From: Watersipora subatra
Taxonomy: Eukaryota > Bryozoa > Gymnolaemata > Cheilostomatida > Watersiporidae
Length of the DNA stretch: 64,000 nt
NCBI RefSeq assembly: GCF_963576615.1
Contig: NC_088708.1
Span: forward strand, 8,122,001-8,186,000
Reading direction: 5' to 3'
The position numbers were made by a program, and so were the translations under genes. The notes below the pieces were generated by a model that saw only the letters and a list, made by a program, of their open reading frames with translations, had not been told where the DNA came from and searched no databases. Position 1 is the first letter of the stretch, and every line of letters begins with the position of its first letter. Positions 56,687-64,000 of this stretch are shown piece by piece.

Positions 56687-57086
56687 CTAGCTGTGCCACC
56701 CGGCGTTGCCCGTGTAATAGAAGAGTCTTTGGACAGAAAATTGATTTGTATTTAACATATAACAACATTTGCCATTATAACTTTCAAAGTACATATCATG
56801 AGAGAAGTGTGTCGTGTAGTTGAAATAAATTAAGAGAAAAATAAAGCAACTGTAAAGGTTTTAAAACTTTGTCAAACAACTGTACCTTTCAAGCTAGTAG
56901 CCTGGCATATTGCCAATTGAAAACTCCACTAAGCTAGTTAATAAGGTTAGGCTTCCAATGACGGTAAGCCATGACTTTGAGTCTGTATTGTTGTCAAGCT
57001 CAGCTGTTCTAATAATACATGTAACTCTAGCTGGATTTCCAACAGACGGATTTTCAGACGGACTTTGAGAAATATATATATATATA
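56687..57086 (-). mobile_element. Helitron-like element, copy 5 (short form)
   Basis: About 400 bp, set in TA-rich DNA. The 3' end reads CGGGCAACGCCGGGTGGCACAGCTAG on the minus strand (hairpin at 56699-56712, CTAG at 56687-56690). The other end is TCTATATATATATATTTCTC, merging into a microsatellite at 57087. Confidence 0.7.
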
Positions 57087-57245
57087 GATGTATATGTATG
57101 TATATATATATATGTATATATGTATGTATATATATGTATGTATGTACATACGAATGTACATATGCATGTACGTACGTATGTACGTACGTACGTATGTACA
57201 TATGTATGTATGTATGTACGTATGTATGTACGTATGTATGTATAG
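57087..57245. repeat. Tetranucleotide microsatellite (TATG/TACG)
   Basis: Variable TGTA/CGTA runs directly attached to the TC end of Helitron-like copy 5. Reads as Tyr/Ile/Thr-rich frames on both strands, none of them genes. Confidence 0.95.
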
Positions 57246-57339
57246 ATAGTATAAGAAAGTAGAACATAAAAAATAGACACATACAGGTTTTCACCATCCC
57301 CTTCAGCATGTTCATAAAACCTGTCGAACATAACATTTA

Positions 57340-59200
57340 TTTCTGTCATTGGAATGTGGTTATTGAAGAATAAATGTAACAGTTTTAAAACCTCAGTGTG
57401 TCTATCGCCAGTCTCTGCCAATGCATCTGGCATAGGATGAGGCATCAGAGGCTCTTTCTGTTGTTTGTGGGCAAATTTGTTCCAGACACTACGCAGAGAA
57501 ATGTGTATCTTATCACCATGAGCTAGCTCTGATCAATACGCAGATTGATGACTTCTATCAAGTCATTTTTGCTAACCTAGGTTACCTCTGTGCATCAAGT
57601 TGAATATACACTACTTTAAACTAGCAGGTATGAACAACCTTTCACCAACATGGAAAAACCTTCAGCCTCATGAAATAAATTATTCATTTGCCTATATAGT
57701 TTGCACAAACTGGGTACAAGTTCATGCAAATCATATAGGCAGATATAGTTTAATATTTAGCCAGCCCGGCAGCAACAGGCTCTCTAGTTCTAGTACCTCA
57801 CTATCAACTTCATAGGTATGTACTTTTTAGAATTGCCTTCAAATTGTCATCAGAATTCATGTATTAAACTATAACTAGCAGGTCACTGTCCAGTAACTCA
57901 TTATCTCCCTTTGAGATAAGAAGGTATGTCCTTGACAAAGTATCAGCAACATGTAGTTCCTTACTTGGTACACATTTCACAACTTTGTTCGAGTATTCTG
58001 AACATGCAGAAGCAGCCTCGGCAGCCTGAATTGAACCGTGCTGTTAGATGTGAGATGCTGAGAGCTAATGGCTTGTGATTAGTCTAGATATTAACAGTCC
58101 TACCATATGTAAGCATGCCACAGCCAAACACGTCTGCCAGAAGCTTTTTTCAATTTGAGTATAATTGAGCTCTGCTAGAGTTAAGCGCTGAGAAGCAAAA
58201 GATATAGAATGATTGTTCTGTAACAAGGCAGCTCCATGACCTGGAATGAACGCATCCACTCGCAATAACACACTCTTAGATGAGTCAAAGTAGGCCAGCA
58301 AATGATTTCTAGTTAGAGCTATATTGATCTCAACAAAAGCTGCCACTTGCTCTGGTCTCCATGAAAAGCGAGAGTCATTCTTTAGCAAAATAGTTCAAAG
58401 TTGTGTAACAGCTGCTAGGTTCGAAATTAGCAAGTAGTTTACTGTACCTAAAATACATTGTATACTAACTTTATCTAAAGGCATCTCAGCAATCGACTTG
58501 GTGGATCCAATTTGAGGCAAGACAAGATATGTGACTCAAAACAAGTGTCTAGTTTGAAAGGTATATTTTTCTGTTGCCAAGTCTTGGACATGGCAGCATG
58601 ACACTGTACAACACCTACATGTATGTACAAGGTATCCCTCAGCCTGTTTTCAGTCTGCTCATCTTTCACCTCACTGACCTTTTTCTCAGCATTGTTACTG
58701 CACTTATTTGCAAAATGATTCTTCTGGTCACATTGGAAAAATACTTTGCGATATGCGAACTCTTCCCTGTAAGATGGTCACACCCACAAAACTTGCATTG
58801 GCATGCTACTTGAGAAGAAGAAGTCACTGCTGGAGCGAATAATTTAGACACAGCAGCTATAGACACAGACAAACTGTTCATTTGATATTTGGGCTAAGGA
58901 TCTGTTACTATCAGCCATAGCTAGTAGTTTAGTATCTTCTGTGGCTCTAATGTTGTTAGTGTCATGACCCAACATCATGCCTTCATCTCTTTAAGCTGAG
59001 GATCAACTAAACCAAACACCACCTTGAAGAAGAGCACAAGCTCCTTTAGGACCTAAGGCTTAGGTTGCCAATGTCACAAACCGTAGCTGGGTTTTTCAGG
59101 TATTTAACAAAGCTGTCAATACTTTCACTCTCTGACTGCTTGAGGCTCTAAAAAAAACTACACAGGATATTCTGTCTAAGATTGTAGTAATAGTCATGCA
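57340..59200 (-). pseudogene. Ty3/Gypsy retrotransposon remnant (gag-pol pieces)
   Basis: Pieces appear in gag-pol order on the minus strand, in shifting frames. A gag segment lies at about 59160-58890 (ESESIDSFVKYL). A CCHC-type zinc region at about 58820-58675 is split by a frameshift. A protease-like block at about 58580-58540 has the DTG triad changed to DTC. An RNase H block at 58388-58100 contains ALLQNNHSISFASQRLT and AELNYTQIEKSF, and its distal part runs to about 57890 (ADTLSR). An integrase start lies at about 57470-57370. The core reverse transcriptase is deleted between 58480 and 58430. No LTRs were found. Dead. Confidence 0.82.
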
Positions 59201-59449
59201 ACATTTACTATACACTCTCATAGTTATTCTCATCACCATCATTATCATATTCAGACTGCCTATACACCTCATAAGTTGGTAAATTCTAGTCTCTAGAACT
59301 GGCAGCCACAGTCGATCAAGGAGACAGCAGCCACAGCACTACTGAAGCAAGTTCCTAAAGAAGGGAGTGAGAGTACAACTCCAACTTTGAATTGGAGTTG
59401 CAGCAAAAGAGCTAGCTGATTCTAGCACATTCTCTGTTGCCACCTGTTA

Positions 59450-62340
59450 ATTAAAAGCCAGAGGTATACAGAAATCAAATTCGCAGCCAACAGACAGCTT
59501 TCAAATGATCTGAGCCATTTGTATCATTTACCAGTTCTCACCAGTTGGTTTCAAATCATCCTCACCCGCCCACCTCAACAGCAATAAAAAATGACAGAAA
59601 CAAACCACGATAGCAATCACAATAGCAAGCAGCAAAATGCTACAACAAAGACCAATGGTGCAGACGACAAAGACAACCGTAATGGAAGTCAGCTAAACAA
59701 AATCCAACTACAGAACAAAACAAGCAAAGGGGGAGACACACAAAACATATTTCACTGCTACCACAATGTCATGTTTTTGTAATTATTTTAGAGGTTGGAT
59801 GACAAAAGTAACTTTGCGAGTAAATTGGCTGTGTAATTTTTAAGCTATTCACCATCTGATTCTTTTTACTCATTGTGGTAATTCTTGTTAATTCGGTGAT
59901 CACTCGACCACGCTGACACACTGACAGAAATGCAAATATGTGAATCTAAAAGTGAAATTTATCCCAAGCTTTGCATGAGGGAGTATAGTAAACAAGAATA
60001 GTAGTTTTTAAAAATAAGAGTTTATTTGCACAGAACTATTTGTTGTCTAATACGACGTAAGTAAAATATTGTAAATACAATAGCCTTTGATAAAAAGTTT
60101 TCACCAAAGTTAGGCGTGTGGCATTGTCAACAACTTGCATTTGTAGCAGAATAAAATTACTTGATAAAAAAATGACATATTCAGCGGTTTTAATAGAAAA
60201 TATTGTCTTATAAGCTACAGACTTGTGAGGCACTCCAGTTTTATTTCTCATAGTGTGCCGCTTGTTTAGGGGCAATTCAGCTGGCGGTTAGCTCATGAAG
60301 TAGCCCCAACATATTCTTCTCACAGGGAGCTCTTAATACGCTCTATGTAACTGTGGTAAATATAGGTCGATGAATCATTTTATTTTACTTAGTGTGCCAC
60401 TTGTTAAATATATAAAAAACTGGCTATACACAATAACCAATACCAGTGAGTGATGACCTCCTAGAAGTAAAAAAAACAATACTTACATAAAAAAATTAAA
60501 AAAAGAAAAACCTGTCACTAATTGGGTTGACCCAGCAAAAATTGAACACAGTTTTTTTAGTGTTGACAGGGAGTCGCACAGCTCTATAATTTAAATTTGC
60601 TCTTTATGTTGCGTTTTGTTAAAGTTCCACTAATATTCCATATGACTGCCAGAGTATTGGAGGTATCTAATACCAGTAGTTATTAACTAACATGAACCCA
60701 TATTAGTTACATTTGTCGCTTTATTTTCATGTTTTTTATGTTTTGTCTTCATGAATTGAAATTTATATTGTCTAATTATTATACTGTAGATATGGCGGAT
60801 ATTCATCTTATAAAAATTGTTTGCTGTAAAGTATATGTAATAATTCATGGTTTTTTACGGTGCCTATGTTGTTGCATAATTCTAGATGATTGCTACACTA
60901 TAATTTTTGAATATTGTTCAGTGATAATTGTTGTGTAATATGGGGCAAGCAGGGCATCGTGATTAGGCGATTCATACATTTACTGCCTAGTCCAATTTCG
61001 TCGCTTATTGTAAACTGGTAATCAACTTCGATGCAAGCTTTACTCTTGTTTGAATCACAAAAGTAAATTAAATTATTTAATTTAAATAAATATTTAAATA
61101 TTATTTAAATAAGATCATTGTCTGTTGAAGAAATCTGCTTATCCCTTGAAGGAAGTATAAGCACAACTGTACACTATTGTAAAGAAAAGTATATTAAAAA
61201 ACATTAATGTTCTAGTAAAGAGTGTAGCGCTCTTTTGTTGGTTTCAGTAAGTTGTAACATAAACAGCGTTGGGTTCAGTGCATTCTGTTGATTACAGCAG
61301 AGCATAGCCAACAGCCAATTAAAAGATTACCAAGCTCAAAGTTGGAGTCGTTCTCTCAAGCTTCCATTAGGAATTTGCTTCAGTAATGCTGCCAACTCGA
61401 CAAACTAGTGCTGCCTATTTATTCTATATACTAATGCAGTCAAAATTGAACTGTTGCTGCCATCTGTGTTCATCATTATGATGATATTTTAAGCAAATCC
61501 TGAGTACTTTCTAGTCAGCGATAACCGAGTATTGTTTACATTTTTTGTCTCTTCGAAGACAATAAAAGATTCTGATTGTCTTTAATGTTTTTGCTTGTTT
61601 GTTTAACACTTACACTATACACTTACTCTTTACATGTACATATATACAGTAACTTACACTTCATATTGTACATTTGTATTTGTTGGCATTTTGTAGCTTT
61701 CATATGTTGACGATTCTTAACTTCTGACACTTTGAAAACATTGGTTGTTAGTGACAGCACTATTGTGACCTTGTGCACATTTTTGTCATGAGCAGACAAC
61801 TCGTTCCTTGCTTCAGATGATTCTAACTGTTATTCGTTGTACACAATGAACTATAGTGACTCCAAGGCACTCACCCAGGCACATGTACTCTTTCATTGAA
61901 CTGATGCCCCAATGCCAATGAGATGCATATACATGATATCTTACCGAACTCACTCATTCTGACCTTGTCAAAATGACCTTGACATATTTCACTCAGGCTA
62001 CAAAAGGAGTTCACCTGCTGACCTGCCCTCCCTTCTAAATGTGTCGAGTATTAGATTGTTACTTAGGTTTCTTTTTTAGAATTGCTTAGCTACTGAGGTT
62101 TAGTAAATTAGACTCAAACTTCGGTTACTAAACATATCCTTGCAAATAAAAAACAACACAGGCTTTCTTTAAATAAAAGCATTTTATTCAAGAACCTTTT
62201 GAAAGAAACTTAACCAATGTTGTATGTATTTGAAATTTTTGGCTAGCAATGAAAGCATCCAATGTGTATAAGCTATAAGGGAAGGATTCTACCCAGCCTC
62301 ACTGTAAATAGCGCTGGAGATGAGGCTAACATGAGTAAGT
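59450..62340. other. Intergenic region without recognised gene
   Basis: AT-rich unique sequence with a TTTAAATAATA-rich patch near 61060-61110. Frames are short and of low complexity. Confidence 0.55.
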
Positions 62341-62351
62341 AGGTGTGTGGG

Positions 62352-62691
62352 CAGCTAAACTACAGCACAGAACTAACAAACAGCTAAACTACAGCACAGA
62401 ACTATGACTGTTGACTAACAGCTGTGTGTTCTACAAACTCTCAAATGAGTGTTGACTAGCGGCTGTGTGTACTACGAACTCTCATATGAGTGTTAACTAA
62501 CAGCTGTGTGTACTACAAACTCTCATATGACTGTTGACTAACAGCTAATTGTACTACAAACTCTCATATGACTGTTGACTAACAGCTAAGTGTACTACAA
62601 ACTCTCATATGACTGTTGACTAACAGCTAAGTGTACTACAAACTCTCATGTGAGCGTTGACTAACAGCTAAGTGTACTACAAACTCTCATG
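62352..62691. repeat. Minisatellite, seven 41-bp units, preceded by a 2 x 29-bp duplication
   Basis: From 62405, units built on TGTTGACTAACAGCTAAGTG plus CTACAAACTCTCATATGAC repeat seven times. 62352-62403 holds two copies of CAGCTAAACTACAGCACAGA with a short spacer. Confidence 0.95.
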
Positions 62692-64000
62692 TATATTATC
62701 TGTAAAATTAAGAATACATATCTATAGAATCTATTTTAACTATAAAACCTCTTTGTACACATTTCTATTCATTTTACTTCTGCTACCTAAATTTGTACAT
62801 GTTTACCTTATATTTGGCATGTAAACATTTAAACGGTTCGTGTGAGGACACATACTTGCCTCTCGTTAGCCTTAAATCTTCTTCTTTAAACAGCCATGAT
62901 TGACTTGGGTATTGCATGTTGAGCGTATTAAAAGGCTGGAGGCTAATGCAGCTACTATTATATAGCTACTACTATTTATATGTACATGCTTTGATACTAA
63001 TCATTAATTCTTATCAACAGCTGATATTCATTTTATAATGTTTGCTAATTGTAGTTTTTAGTTTGTGGATTATGGGTTATAAATCATAAATTGTTAATTA
63101 TAGATTATAGATGTGCAGGCTTATAGATTATAGGCTATAACATATATGTTGTATAGCTCAAAGATTATAAGTTGTGCTACATGTTATAAGTGTTACAGAT
63201 TATAGCTTATATGTTATATATAATAAGTTATACATGCAGCTACATGTATGTAGCTTATGTAGTACATGTCATAGGTGATAGCTTATATGGTATATATTAT
63301 ACGTTATAGCTTATATACTATATGTTGTTATTTATAGCTTACACGCTATAAGCCACAGGATATAGTTCGTGGCTTGTAGCGGTTCATTATTAAAACAGTA
63401 TGAAACTAGTGAGAATATATTATAGAAATCGGTTTAACAATGTATGACTAAGCGCTTAAACGCACATATCGTATTTTCCATTTCTTTTTTCCATAATTTA
63501 TATAAAACTAATTATTAAGCCAATATGCAGCATATTTTTTTTGTAAAAATATATGTTCATACAATTTATCTTCAACATCTGCTAGGCTGCCTACTGCGAT
63601 GTAACGATTAAAGACTTAAACCATTTGTACATTCTCAACATTTAGGGCTACATGATGAAAACTAAAAAATGCTTATTTCTGACCCTTCTGCTAATATTCT
63701 GTACATGTAAATAGAATGATTGTCTATTATTTTGATTACAAATGAGCAACTACATTATGTCTTATATAATATATTTTACTGTTTAAGATATAAGATCTAT
63801 TATATAAATGTATTGTCAACAGCTTACTAATCCCGATTTAATAGTGCAGTATTTCTCAAGTTTTGCTCCATAAGATGTGTAAGCAATAGTTCAATCAATA
63901 GATCAACACAGTATAACTGTTTATTAAGTTATTGGATGATATAATCATACGATGATATCTAAGGGAGTGCTGTCCTGGTAGTCCCTCTACACCAGCCTAA
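62692..64000. other. Low-complexity tail of the window
   Basis: 63040-63370 is a cryptic repeat of TTATAGATTATA/AGCTTATATG-like words with many short palindromes. The remainder is AT-rich, with no gene seen. Confidence 0.55.

Noticed and set aside
56894..57445. A 183-codon minus-strand frame
   Set aside because: It joins Helitron-like sequence, a tetranucleotide microsatellite and a Gypsy integrase fragment. It is not one gene.

Overview
This is a window of animal nuclear DNA: AT-rich, intron-rich and full of transposon remains. No operons, prokaryotic genes or CRISPR arrays are visible. The conserved proteins are metazoan. The transposon mix (TTAA foldback elements, a Helitron-like family, a Penelope-like element, a Ty3/Gypsy remnant, hAT and pogo/Tigger copies) would fit a marine invertebrate, perhaps a lophotrochozoan, but the species cannot be named from the sequence.

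Three host genes can be reconstructed. (1) Membralin (TMEM259) lies on the minus strand from 14803 down to about 3129, in ten coding exons with GT/AG borders and matching phases, giving 490 residues. The C-terminal end is unresolved. (2) ERGIC1, an ER-Golgi cargo-receptor-family protein, lies on the plus strand from 19824 to 37591 in nine coding exons, giving 287 residues. It starts with a 20-nt coding exon. The two genes are head to head, about 5 kb apart, and both products belong to the ER/early secretory membrane system. (3) An aminergic class A GPCR of serotonin-receptor type lies on the plus strand at 53366-54811 as one uninterrupted 481-residue reading frame, preceded by a likely splice acceptor in its 5' UTR.

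Almost everything else that can be identified is mobile or repetitive DNA. A 1120-bp hAT copy with a perfect 8-bp target duplication makes up nearly all of membralin intron 7. Pogo/Tigger-type elements with TA duplications lie in membralin intron 8, ERGIC1 introns 1 and 5, and the ERGIC1-GPCR interval. Four copies of an 830-910 bp TTAA-flanked foldback element are dispersed through 16.6-44.7 kb, and a second TTAA foldback family has two copies. In one of these an 816-bp minisatellite has grown inside the terminal inverted repeat. Five copies of a Helitron-like family carry an internal tRNA-like segment. One holds a nested TTAA element, and two lie end to end at 51.5-52.8 kb. The right end (55.6-59.2 kb) holds a Penelope-like element remnant with a GIY-YIG-type domain and a damaged hammerhead-like motif, and a Ty3/Gypsy remnant.

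Long stretches (14.9-16.6, 17.5-19.8, 37.9-43.3, 45.1-49.0, 59.5-62.3 and 62.7-64 kb) hold no gene I can recognise. I saw no convincing new multi-gene system. The most unusual structures are the minisatellite inside a transposon terminal repeat, the Helitron family with embedded tRNA-like promoter boxes, and the nested insertions in ERGIC1 intron 7.
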